A stretch of 64,000 nt of DNA. Source: Xaviernesmea rhizosphaerae. Its GTDB lineage: Bacteria > Pseudomonadota > Alphaproteobacteria > Rhizobiales > Rhizobiaceae. Under the pieces are notes generated by a model. That model worked only from the letters and a program-made list of their open reading frames with translations, was not told the DNA's origin and made no database searches. The stretch is from contig NZ_MKIO01000020.1 in NCBI RefSeq assembly GCF_001938945.1, positions 1 through 64,000 on the forward strand, written 5' to 3'. The position numbers and the translations under genes were made by a program. This document shows positions 16,946 through 28,396 of the stretch, piece by piece (the stretch's first letter is position 1; every line of letters begins with the position of its first letter).

Positions 16946-18280
16946 TTACAGGTTCGCCAAGAGCTCGTTGATCCGGCTTTCCATATCGGCGAGCGAGGCG
17001 TCGACCTCCTTCTGGCCGGTGATGGCGGCGCTCATTTCCTGGCCGATAATGTCCTGGATGGCGAATTGCCGCTGGACGGCGCCGGGCAGCGAGGTGCCGA
17101 GCTCGGCGATCGGGGCCACGGTGTCGCGGTGCGGCAGCGCCTTGAATGCGGCCGAGTCGAGCACGGCCTTCATCGCCGGCAGGTGGCCGGTGCGCGACCA
17201 GTCGAAATCATGATCGGCCATGAATTTCAGGAACTTGCCAATCGCCGCCGTCTGCTCCTCGCTGCGGTCCTTCTGCGAGACAGCCAGGCTGTGGCCATCG
17301 GCATATTGCGCATGCTTGCCGGAGAAGAGCTGCGGATAGGGATAGACGGCATAGCCGCCCTTGTTCAGCGCCGTGCCGGGCTTTTCGGCCGAGGCATTGT
17401 AGTCGCCGATCATCCAGGTGCCGTTCAGATGCACGCCGCCTTCGCCCGCCAGGAAGGCGTTGATGCTGGCGGCATAGTCGAGATCCTTGGTGGTGTCGCC
17501 CTGGTCGAAGATCGCCTTGTACATCTCCACGACCTTCTTGGCCTCGGGCGTGTTGATCTTCACCTTGGTCGGATCGGCGAAGAAATCCGAATTCTGCTGG
17601 AACAGATAGGTGTAGAGATTGCGGGTGTAGAGCGCCGTCTCGTTGGCGAGGTTCTGGATCAGATAGGGCTTGCCGGTCTTTTCCTTGAACTGCTTGGCCT
17701 GGGCGAGCAGCTCGTCCACGCTCTTCGGCAGGATCGGCTTGCCACTGGCGTCGACCAGGCCCGCCTGCTTGAACAGGTCCATGTTGATGTGGAACAGCAT
17801 GGTCCAGTTGTCGATCGGCAGGCCGTAGATCTTGCCGTCCTTGGTCACGCCGTTGCGGCTGGCATCGGTGAAATCGGCGGGCTTGATGCCATTGGCGGCC
17901 AGCAGATCGTCGAGCGGCAGCAGCAGGCCCTTGGTCTGGTAGTCCGACAGCGCCGAATGGTGGATGGTGACGATATCCGGCGGATCGCCGGCGGCGAACT
18001 GCGCCGTCAGCTGGTCGTAACCCGGCCACTCCACCGTGGTCACCGCAACGTGGATGTCCGGATTGTCGGCGTTGAACTTGTTGACCATCGAGGTGATGAT
18101 CCCGCATTCGCCGACCGCCTTGGACACATCGGTGTTGGAGCCGAAATCGGCATCGCAGGCGCCGAAGAAGCGCTGGAAGGTCAGCTCGGTGGCGGCGAAG
18201 GCGGGGCTGGCCAGAAGGCCGCCGGCCAGCGCGCAGGCCGCCGTTGCCGCCAGGAATGATGTGCGCAGGGTATGGATCAT
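16946..18280 (-). CDS. Sugar ABC transporter substrate-binding protein
   Basis: A 444-residue periplasmic binding protein of the carbohydrate-1 class. A Sec signal ends near residue 29 (GGLLASPAFA/AT). The mature part holds DPPDIVTIHHSALSDYQTKG, FHINMDLFKQAGLVDASGKP and HLNGTWMIGDYNAS, usual for sugar binders. GAGGAGG lies seven bases before the ATG. The gene is downstream of its ATPase and permeases, unlike the thu order, and a mosaic repeat separates it from them. A GH51 arabinofuranosidase upstream on the same strand suggests that the cargo is an arabinose-containing oligosaccharide; that is inference. Confidence 0.88.
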   Translation of the reverse strand: MIHTLRTSFLAATAACALAGGLLASPAFAATELTFQRFFGACDADFGSNTDVSKAVGECGIITSMVNKFNADNPDIHVAVTTVEWPGYDQLTAQFAAGDPPDIVTIHHSALSDYQTKGLLLPLDDLLAANGIKPADFTDASRNGVTKDGKIYGLPIDNWTMLFHINMDLFKQAGLVDASGKPILPKSVDELLAQAKQFKEKTGKPYLIQNLANETALYTRNLYTYLFQQNSDFFADPTKVKINTPEAKKVVEMYKAIFDQGDTTKDLDYAASINAFLAGEGGVHLNGTWMIGDYNASAEKPGTALNKGGYAVYPYPQLFSGKHAQYADGHSLAVSQKDRSEEQTAAIGKFLKFMADHDFDWSRTGHLPAMKAVLDSAAFKALPHRDTVAPIAELGTSLPGAVQRQFAIQDIIGQEMSAAITGQKEVDASLADMESRINELLANL

Positions 18281-18370
18281 GGTCGTTTCCTCCTCAGGGA
18301 CCTGGTCTCAGTGCTTTGCCGCGGGCGCCGCCCCTCCCGGGCGGGTTCCGCACTCATGTGGTCGGGGCTG

Positions 18371-18475
18371 ATGCATCGGACCGAAAAGCGGGAACCGGCT
18401 TTCGGAAAAATCCAATGCAAAAACAAAATCCTAGAGCATCGGATGGAGCATGCTTTCAGTCCGATGCCCTATGCT
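18371..18475. repeat. Mosaic palindrome family A, inside an ABC operon
   Basis: GCATCGGACCGAAAAGCGGG at the left and CAGTCCGATGC at the right bracket a copy closely similar to 15203-15306. It fills most of the 203-bp gap between the permease gene (ending 18484) and the binding-protein gene (starting 18280), so the operon transcript would contain it as a hairpin. Confidence 0.8.
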
Positions 18476-18483
18476 CGCGCCGC

Positions 18484-19380
18484 TCACCGCACCGCCGCGC
18501 CGGAGACGGCGGTGACGATGTATTTCTGGAAGAAGAGATAGAGGATCAGGATCGGCGCGCCGGCAAAGACCGCCTGCGACATGAGAAAACCGAGCCCCTC
18601 CGACTGGGCGAAATTGGTCTGGGTCGAGGCGATGCCCACCGTCAGCGTGTACATCTCCTTCTTGGTGCCGGAGATCAGCGGCCAGAGATAATCGTTCCAG
18701 GCGCCGAGGAAGGTGAAGATCCCCAGCGTGGCCTGGGCCGGTAAGGTCAGCGGCAGCAGCACCTTCCAGAAGATCTTGAAGCGGCTGGCATTGTCGAGCA
18801 GCGCCGCCTCGTCCAGCTCCTTGGGGATGGCGCGGAAATATTGCGTCATCAGGAACACGCCGAAGGGGGCGGAAAGCCCCGGCAGGATCAGGCCGGGATA
18901 GGTGTTGTGCAGCTTCAGCCAGGAAAACAGCTGGTGGCGGGCGATCAGCACCGCCTGTTCCGGCACGGCAAGCCCCATCAGCACGATGACGAACAGCACG
19001 TTGCGGAAGGGAAAGTTGAGCCGGGCGAAGCCGTAGCCGGCGAGCGAGGAGAGCACCAGCGTGCCCACCGTCAGCCCGCCCGCCACCACCAGGCTGTTCA
19101 GGATCCAGCGGAAGACCGAGGAGGTGGCCAGGATGTTGATGTAGTTCTGCACCGTATAGGGCGCATGGAACACCGCATTCATGCTGACCATCAGCTCCTT
19201 GTTGTCCTTCAAGGACAGGGCGACGACCCAGAGAAGCGGCGCCATCATCACGATGGCGAGCGCGATGGTGAGGCCGAGGATGATGCGGTCACCGGTGGTC
19301 CGCCCGACCATGCCCGAGGGCGCGCCGCGCCCGACATCGCTCGCGGGAGTTGGGGCGTGCGCGGAGGTCATGCTGCTCAT
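18484..19380 (-). CDS. Sugar ABC transporter permease (MalG type)
   Basis: A 298-residue inner-membrane protein with six predicted helices. The EAA loop reads LDEAALLDNASRFKIFWKVL. The ATG at 19380 overlaps the stop of the preceding permease by 4 bp (ATGA); an ATG three codons on (19371) is also possible. It pairs with the next permease and the ATPase at 20302 to form an importer. Confidence 0.9.
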   Translation of the reverse strand: MSSMTSAHAPTPASDVGRGAPSGMVGRTTGDRIILGLTIALAIVMMAPLLWVVALSLKDNKELMVSMNAVFHAPYTVQNYINILATSSVFRWILNSLVVAGGLTVGTLVLSSLAGYGFARLNFPFRNVLFVIVLMGLAVPEQAVLIARHQLFSWLKLHNTYPGLILPGLSAPFGVFLMTQYFRAIPKELDEAALLDNASRFKIFWKVLLPLTLPAQATLGIFTFLGAWNDYLWPLISGTKKEMYTLTVGIASTQTNFAQSEGLGFLMSQAVFAGAPILILYLFFQKYIVTAVSGAAVR

Positions 19381-20301
19381 GCGCTTTCTCCCTTGCGGCG
19401 CGAGACGAGGAACTGGACCATGGCGGCGATGAGGATCAGCACGAACAGCACTTCGGAGGCGGCCGCGCCGAGGCCGAGATCCCACTTGGTGAAAGCGGCC
19501 TCGTAGATATAGAGCACCATGGGCTTGGAGACGTTGTTGGGCCCGCCATTGGTCATCAGCTTGGCTTGGCCGAACAGCTGGAACTGCAGCACGATCTGGA
19601 TCACGACAACAAGCACGAAGGTGCGCTTGATCGAGGGCAGGGTGATGTAGCGGAAGGTGCGCCAGCGATTGGCATTGTCGAGCGCTGCCGCCTCGTAGAT
19701 ATCGCCGGGGATCTGCTGCAGCGCGGAGAGAAACAGCATCATCGGCAGGCCGATGCACCACCAGATGGTGGCGATGGCAATGGCGATCATCACCAGGTCG
19801 GGATCGGACAGGAAGGCCGGCGGCGCGGCGCCGAACCAGCCATAGACCGTGGCCAGCAGGCCGAAGCCCGGCACGAAGACGATGCGCCAGATCAGGGTGA
19901 CGATGGTGACCGACAGCACGGAGGACGCGAAAAAGACCGTGCGCAGCACGGCGGCCGTGCGCGTGCGGCTGTTGAGCGCCAGCGCCAGCATCAGCCCGAT
20001 CACTGCCAGCGCCGGCACGGTGAGCAACACGAAATAGAAGGTGTTGCCGATCGCCTGCCAGAAGATCTTGTCGTTATAGAGCCTGACATAATTGGCAAAG
20101 CCGACGAAGCGGCCGGAGGAAAAGGCATCCGCCTTGTGCAGGCTCAGCCAGATGCCCCAGACCAGCGGCACGACAAGAAGCGCGACGAAGACCACAAGGA
20201 AGGGCAGGACGAACAGGGCATTGCGCCAGAGCGGCGCCTGCACATTCTGCACCCGCGCTTTCGCCGGCGCGGCGCGGTTGGCCGGGGAGGAAAGGGCGGC
20301 G

Positions 20302-20309
<8 letters not shown>
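19377..20309 (-). CDS. Sugar ABC transporter permease (MalF type)
   Basis: A 310-residue permease with an N-terminal cytoplasmic tail, first helix NALFVLPFLVVFVALLVVP and EAA loop YEAAALDNANRWRTFRYITL. The ATG at 20309 lies inside the end of the ATPase gene (8-bp overlap) with GGAGG about 7 bases upstream; an ATG at 20327 is further from a ribosome site. Part of the same operon as the ATPase. Confidence 0.9.
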
Positions 20310-21405
<1,096 letters not shown>

Positions 21406-21599
21406 GCGCCTGTCCTCCACGCTTGCGACGGGGCCTCTCCGCCTCCGTCTCCTCCTCGCGCCGCCGCCGCTCCTTGCGCGGTTGCGCCGTCTCCGTCCTG
21501 CCGGTGCGGCTCTCCTCAGCCGGCGCCGGTCGGGCTTTTCCTGATGACGGGGATTGGCCGGACGAAGCGCCTGCTCCGTCGTTTGCGGGCCGCGCGCCC

Positions 21600-21775
21600 C
21601 TTCATCGATCCTTTGGGCCATCTTCTCCCCGCCGGGGAGAAGAGACTTTGCCGCTATCGCTCGTCGTTCCCGTCATCCTCGGAATGACACCGCGCGTCCG
21701 CCCTTGGCATGGCAGTCAATCAGGGCACAAGCCTCCTCTCCCCATCGGGGAGAGGGCAGGGTGAGGGGGCTTTTC
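21600..21775. repeat. Paired family B mosaic element
   Basis: CTTCATCGATCC...CTTCTCCCCGCCGGGGAGAAGAGAC on the left and CTCTCCCCATCGGGGAGAGGG...GTGAGGGGGC on the right form two inverted units about 85 bp apart, the same plan as 6907-7145 and 46092-46300. It lies between the GH51 gene and the transporter operon. Confidence 0.65.
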
Positions 21776-21812
21776 GACCCTCTCCGCCCACAAGAGGCCC
21801 CGAAAGGCCCCC

Positions 21813-23525
<1,713 letters not shown>

Positions 23526-23537
23526 TTATATCAGATT

Positions 23538-23555
23538 TCATGATTCATATCATGA
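23538..23555. promoter_or_regulatory. Candidate operator of the GH51 gene
   Basis: TCATGAT-TCAT-ATCATGA, a perfect 7-bp inverted repeat in an AT-rich patch about 210 bp upstream of the arabinofuranosidase start and downstream of the regulator gene. Likely bound by the ArsR-type protein encoded next door. Confidence 0.5.
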
Positions 23556-23674
23556 TTTAAGATGAATAAATCCGAGAGCGGGCGTCAGGTCAAGCGGGAA
23601 ATGATTGTGCGGCGCGCCATATCGTCGCCGGGCGCGCGAAGGCACCGGCTGTCGGCAGCTGGCTGGGAGGCGTG

Positions 23675-24601
23675 TCAGCGCACCTTGAGCCGCATCAGGA
23701 TGTCCTGATCGTAATTGCCGAAGCCGCGGCCGAAGATGTTGATGCCGCCGGGATGGCGGGCATCGTCCATGACGCCGATGCGCAGGCGGATGGAGTGGTG
23801 CGAGGTCAGATCCAGATCGGCGAGCGTGACGTCGGACAGTCTGAGCCCATCGACATAGGTGCCGTCCTCGCGGATGCGGAAGCTCTTGAGCTTGCCATAT
23901 TGCGAGCCCTTGAGCTTCCACCAGTCCGGGGTGTAAGCCCCTCTTTTATCACCGAAATCGCCCGGAGATGTCCAGGTGACGACATCAGTTCCGTTCACCG
24001 TCAGCGTGATGTCGGAAGGCCAGTCGGCACTGGTGCCGGGCACTTCGGAGGAGAGCTCCAGCACGAACTCGACCTCGCGCACCGCGAGATTGGCGAGCCG
24101 GGCATTGTTGGGAAACTGATATTCCACATAGCCGCGCGTGAACCAGATCAGCCCGGCCTTCATCCGGTCGGGATCGAGAAAGGTGGAGGGCACGTCCAGC
24201 AGGCCGATGATGCCGTCGCTCGAGCACAGGCCGCACGGCGCCGAGACCTCGAAGCCGGTATAGAGCCCGAGCGGCATGGCCACCTCGATCGCATCCGGAT
24301 CCGCTTTTTCGATAGTCTCCTCGAAGCGGATCAGGATCTCGTCATAAAGGCTGCGACAGATCTTCTGGCTGCCCTTGCGCGCCTTCACCGTTTCGGTGGC
24401 GATCAGCCCCGCTTCCTGCAGCATCTGCACATGGATCGACACGCTGGACTGCGGCTGCGCCAGAAGCTCCGCCAGCTCGTTGACATTCAGCGCGCCCCTG
24501 ACCTGCAGAAGCTTGAGAATGCCGATGCGCACGGGCGCGGCCAGCGCCTTGAGCAGAAGCGGATTTTCCAGGGGATCGACGAGAAGGAAATGGCGGCTCA
24601 T
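23675..24601 (-). CDS. ArsR-type regulator with large C-terminal sensor domain
   Basis: A 308-residue protein. The first 90 residues are a winged HTH of the ArsR class (ALAAPVRIGILKLLQVRGAL, then QPQSSVSIHVQMLQEAGLI). No metal-binding CxC is seen in the recognition helix. The remaining 200 residues are a beta-rich domain with CGLCSSDGIIGLLDVP, unlike metal sensors; proteins of this size and plan are found beside glycoside hydrolase genes and presumably sense a sugar. ATG at 24601 is chosen from the usual start of the family (MSRHFLLVDP); an upstream ATG at 24634 exists. It probably controls the GH51 gene and transporter. Confidence 0.8.
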   Translation of the reverse strand: MSRHFLLVDPLENPLLLKALAAPVRIGILKLLQVRGALNVNELAELLAQPQSSVSIHVQMLQEAGLIATETVKARKGSQKICRSLYDEILIRFEETIEKADPDAIEVAMPLGLYTGFEVSAPCGLCSSDGIIGLLDVPSTFLDPDRMKAGLIWFTRGYVEYQFPNNARLANLAVREVEFVLELSSEVPGTSADWPSDITLTVNGTDVVTWTSPGDFGDKRGAYTPDWWKLKGSQYGKLKSFRIREDGTYVDGLRLSDVTLADLDLTSHHSIRLRIGVMDDARHPGGINIFGRGFGNYDQDILMRLKVR

Positions 24602-24743
24602 GAAGACCTGATGCGGTGAGCATGGCCGGCCCAAGGCGTGACGCTTCGGCGGCGGACATGGGAGGAAAACAAGGCATGGAGCCGATCCGGGCCGATCCCA
24701 TCCACCGGACGGCTTCGGCGGGCCGCTATTCGTATCACCTTTT

Positions 24744-24756
24744 TTGATTTAATCAA
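24744..24756. promoter_or_regulatory. Palindrome upstream of the ArsR-type gene
   Basis: TTGATT-T-AATCAA, a perfect 6-bp inverted repeat about 140 bp upstream of the regulator's start. It shares TGATTTAA with the region of the palindrome near 23550, so it could be an autoregulatory site. Confidence 0.4.
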
Positions 24757-24992
24757 CTGTCCCGGTCCGCCCTGACATGGCAGCCCATGCCGCTTCCCGT
24801 TTCACGCCGACCGGTGCGAACCCCAAGCGTGCCACACTATGCCGGGAGGTTCGCACTGCGCCTATCTCGCTGAATTTGCACGCGGGAGAACAAGAATGGG
24901 CAGCCTCGGACCGGTCGGTCTGCGGCAAAGCGGATGCTTTCGCGCACAGCGGGGATTTGTCACAACGATTTTCGCGGGTTATCGTTGGGACG

Positions 24993-26399
24993 GTCGCCTC
25001 CTTGCGGGGGCGTGGATTGAAACACCAACCCGGCGACGGATTACACCGATGCCGAGAGTCGCCTCCTTGCGGGGGCGTGGATTGAAACGGCCCGTTGGGC
25101 GTCAATGGATCGACACCACCCGGCGTCGCCTCCTTGCGGGGGCGTGGATTGAAACTCTGTGTCCTACGCCGGCAGCATGGAACTCGCGCTGGTCGCCTCC
25201 TTGCGGGGGCGTGGATTGAAACTGCTCACGGTCGGCAAGTTCCGGGAAACCCGCGTGTCGCCTCCTTGCGGGGGCGTGGATTGAAACGTCAAGCGCGGGG
25301 AGGAGGGGCGGCATGCGGCGTGGTCGCCTCCTTGCGGGGGCGTGGATTGAAACCTCGTCTGGTCTTTCAACGCCACGCCGCCGGGCCGTCGCCTCCTTGC
25401 GGGGGCGTGGATTGAAACCTGCACCTCGGCCTCGAGGGTATCGAAGGCAAGGTCGCCTCCTTGCGGGGGCGTGGATTGAAACTGATAGGTGCTCGTGCTG
25501 CCCTCTTCGTTCTTCGTCGCCTCCTTGCGGGGGCGTGGATTGAAACCATGCGCCCGGTCCAGGTGATGGTTTTGGCCGGGTCGCCTCCTTGCGGGGGCGT
25601 GGATTGAAACAGGTTGATCTCGCGGAGCTTGCTGCGGTCTATGGTGTCGCCTCCTTGCGGGGGCGTGGATTGAAACTGGCCACCGAAAAACCAGTCGCCG
25701 CGATAGCGCAGTCGCCTCCTTGCGGGGGCGTGGATTGAAACCTCGTCTGGTCGTTCAACGTGACGCCGCCAGACCGGTCGCCTCCTTGCGGGGGCGTGGA
25801 TTGAAACATCAGCGGCGCTGCCTGGGCGCGCAGTGCACCGGTGGTCGCCTCCTTACGGGGGCGTGGATTGAAACCTGTCGCCGGTTGGGCAGGGCGGAGG
25901 TTCCCGCTGTCGCCTCCTTACGGGGGCGTGGATTGAAACGCGCGCCGGCTGATCGTCCGTGAGCAGGGCTTCCGTCGCCTCCTTATGGGGGCGTGGATTG
26001 AAACTTGACCACGTCGAGCAGCGTCAGCGCGGGGCAGGGTCGCCTCCTTATGGGGGCGTGAATTGAAACACCTCGTCGACCGTGTAGGTATATTCGAGCG
26101 TCAGATGTCGCCTCCTTACGGGGGCGTGGGTTGAAACGGCTTTTGGCAGTTCTGCTGGGGCTTCAAGCAGCCGTCGCCTCCTTACGGGGCGTGGATTGAA
26201 ACGAGGTGCTCGGCAACGGGCCTGACGGGACCACCTGTCGCCTCCTTACGGGGGCTCGGTTGAAACGCTGATCCGGATCTCGCACGGGCCGGAAGGCGAA
26301 GTCGCCTCCTTACGGGGGGGCGTGGATTGAAACATCCAGGCTGGCCAGTACAGAACGTTTCCGAGGCCGCCGCCCCCTCACGAGGGCGTGGATTGAAAC
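24993..26399 (+). CRISPR. Type I-C-like CRISPR array, 22 repeats and 21 spacers, no cas genes
   Basis: Repeats are 31 nt, beginning GTCGCCTCCTT and ending GCGTGGATTGAAAC with a G-rich middle, the form typical of type I-C. Repeat starts: 24993, 25058, 25125, 25192, 25257, 25323, 25388, 25452, 25516, 25580, 25646, 25711, 25777, 25844, 25909, 25974, 26039, 26107, 26173, 26237, 26301, 26369. Spacers are 33-37 nt. The first 13 repeats are identical; from 25844 on they drift (TTGCGG to TTACGG or TTATGG), with indels at 26173 (30 nt), 26237 (30 nt) and 26301 (33 nt), and a last repeat starting GCCGCCCCCTCACG. Hence the leader is at the left (24760-24992) and the old end at the right. Neither flank carries cas genes in this window. 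Spacers 6 and 12 are near-identical. Confidence 0.97.
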
Positions 26400-26522
26400 C
26401 AGAAGTCCATCACGCATCTGTCTGCGTGCACGCCGCCGCCTTGTTCGGCGCTGTCGTGGCCGCGTTGCAGCAGGACACCGCAGGGTGTTCCTCCTGCACG
26501 CGCGCGTCCACGGACACCTGCT

Positions 26523-27764
26523 TCACCCAATCAACAGCCGCGCCCCCAGCGCTGCGGCCAGCGCCGTCGGCATCGCCACCGCGCCGACCTTGAGGAAGCG
26601 CCAGAAGCCGACATCCTCGCCTTCGCGGCGGATGGCCTGGAGCCAGAGGATGGTGGCGAGCGAGCCTGTTACCGAGAGGTTCGGCCCGAGATCGACCGCG
26701 ATCAGCAGGCTGTCGATGACGAGGCGCGGCGGGGCGGCCTGTTCCACGGCGAGGCTGGTGATGAGGCCGGCGGGCAGGTTGTTGATGAGGTTCGAGCCGA
26801 AGGCGAGCACCGTGCCGGAAACCGCGCCGAGCGTGACCGGATCCACCCCCGGCCGGGACAGCAGGCCGGCGACGTAAGCGATGACGCCGGTCTGATTCAG
26901 CGCTTCCACCAGAACGAACAGGCCGGCGACCAGGAGCAGCACGCCCCAGGAGACTTCCTTTACCAGCGGCAGCGGCGAGCGGCGGGCAAGCGCGGAGACG
27001 GCAAGCAGCGAGACGATGCCGGCGACCGCTGTCGGCGGCCCGAGAGGCTGGTCGAAGGCGGACACCAGGATCAGCAGAAGCGCGGTGATGGCGATGGCGG
27101 CAAAGGCGGCGACGCCGCCGCGCCCCAGCGGCTTGCGCGCCACGGCCTTAGCACAGGCGCCGGACAGCCGCTTGCGCTCCATGAACCACAGCGCCAGGAA
27201 GGTGACGAGGATGGAAGCCAGCGAGGGAAGCGCGAAGGAGGCGAACCAGGCGGAAAGCTCCGGCATCTTGCCGCCATAGAGCACGAGATTGGCCGGATTG
27301 GAAATCGGCAGCACAAAGCTGGCGGCATTGGCGATCAGCGCGCAGGCAAACAGCAGCGGCAGCGGCTCGGCCCGCGCCGCCCGCGCGGCGGCGAAAACGG
27401 CCGGGGTGAGCACCACGGCGGTGGCATCGTTGGAGAGGAAGACGGTGACGACGGTGCCGGTGAGATAGACCAGCGTGAACAGGCGGAAGGTGGAGCCGCG
27501 CGCATGGTTGACTGCCGTGGCCGCCAGCCAGTCGAACAGGCCTTCGGCCCGCGCGGTTTCGCTGAGCAGCATCATGCCGATCAGGAAGAGATAGACATCC
27601 CAGCCCTCGCCCACCGCATGGGCGGCCGCCTGCCAGGGAATGAGCCCCAGCGCGATCAGGAGTGCGGCGCCCGAGACGGCCCAGATCCACTCCGGCCAGC
27701 GCATCGGCCGCGCGATCACCCCCGCCGTTGCCAGCCCCGCAATCGCCCATGTCAGAGAATTCAT
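26523..27764 (-). CDS. ArsB/SLC13-like ion permease
   Basis: A 413-residue inner-membrane protein with about 11-12 hydrophobic segments. The family motif is FLSNDATAVVLTPAVFAAAR with the counterpart SNLINNLPAGLITSLAV in the second half, as in ArsB and related Na+/sulfate or arsenite transporters (ion transporter superfamily). No arsR or arsC adjoins it, so arsenite as cargo is not supported by context. GAAGGA lies upstream of the ATG at 27764. It is convergent with the CRISPR array and divergent from the histidine kinase. Confidence 0.8.
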   Translation of the reverse strand: MNSLTWAIAGLATAGVIARPMRWPEWIWAVSGAALLIALGLIPWQAAAHAVGEGWDVYLFLIGMMLLSETARAEGLFDWLAATAVNHARGSTFRLFTLVYLTGTVVTVFLSNDATAVVLTPAVFAAARAARAEPLPLLFACALIANAASFVLPISNPANLVLYGGKMPELSAWFASFALPSLASILVTFLALWFMERKRLSGACAKAVARKPLGRGGVAAFAAIAITALLLILVSAFDQPLGPPTAVAGIVSLLAVSALARRSPLPLVKEVSWGVLLLVAGLFVLVEALNQTGVIAYVAGLLSRPGVDPVTLGAVSGTVLAFGSNLINNLPAGLITSLAVEQAAPPRLVIDSLLIAVDLGPNLSVTGSLATILWLQAIRREGEDVGFWRFLKVGAVAMPTALAAALGARLLIG

Positions 27765-28396
27765 GCCCGTTCCTTCGCCGCGTCCATGCCTGGTCCATGC
27801 CGTGCCCGCGCTTGTGCCGGGCTCGTAAGGGAAAGGCAAGCGGCGCGGCTTTCGCGGAAAGCTTTTACGTAAGGCGAAGCAAATGGATCGGCGCGGCGCT
27901 GCGGAAAAGGCGGCGAGGGCTGCGCTGCGCCGGCGGCAAGCGCCTTCGCCCGGCCGCGACATCCAGCCCAACAATCCGGCCCGGACATCCGCCCGCCAGA
28001 CGTGCAGCCCTTGAAGCCCGCCCAGCTACATAGCCCCGCGCCGCCATCCGGCAATGCCGAGACCTGATGACTAGGCGGGGGTGACGCGCGCGTTTAAGGA
28101 AGGCATGATAAGAGGTGCTTTGCGCCGTTCGCGGCGCGTCGGTCTTCGCCTTGCTGCGGCGCGGGCCTGAAGGGGTCTGGGTGGGGGCGGGCAGGGTCCG
28201 CCGGCCTCGGTCAAGGCGGTCAGGGATCTCGGCCCTCGGGCGCGGCCGTCTCAAGGCCGGTCTGGATGGGGGTCTGGCTGGGGCAAGTCTGGTTCGGGGC
28301 TTCCGGCCGGAGCGGCGGGCCGGGCCGGAGGGTGTGGCCCGGGCTGCTTCGGGTCTTGGGGGATGGGTGCTGTCTTGCGTTGGGAAAGAAGAGTCG
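27765..28396. other. Intergenic region between permease and kinase
   Basis: 632 bp holding the divergent promoters. The part from 28165 to 28380 is very G-rich on the plus strand (many GGGG runs) and has no stop codon in the kinase frame, but the codons are not protein-like. No repeat, RNA gene or terminator recognised. Confidence 0.4.

Noticed and set aside
24777..25962. Open frames across the CRISPR array giving proteins with repeated ASLRGRGLK or FQSTPPQGGD units
   Set aside because: They are translations of CRISPR repeats, a well-known annotation artefact.
26523..27764. An arsenic-resistance operon around the ArsB-like permease
   Set aside because: No arsR, arsC or arsH gene adjoins it, and the ArsR-type protein 2 kb away has no metal-binding motif and faces a glycosidase.
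28115..28396. N-terminal extension of the histidine kinase frame
   Set aside because: The added 94 residues are Gly/Arg-rich with no protein-like pattern; the membrane domain starts normally after the ATG at 28397.
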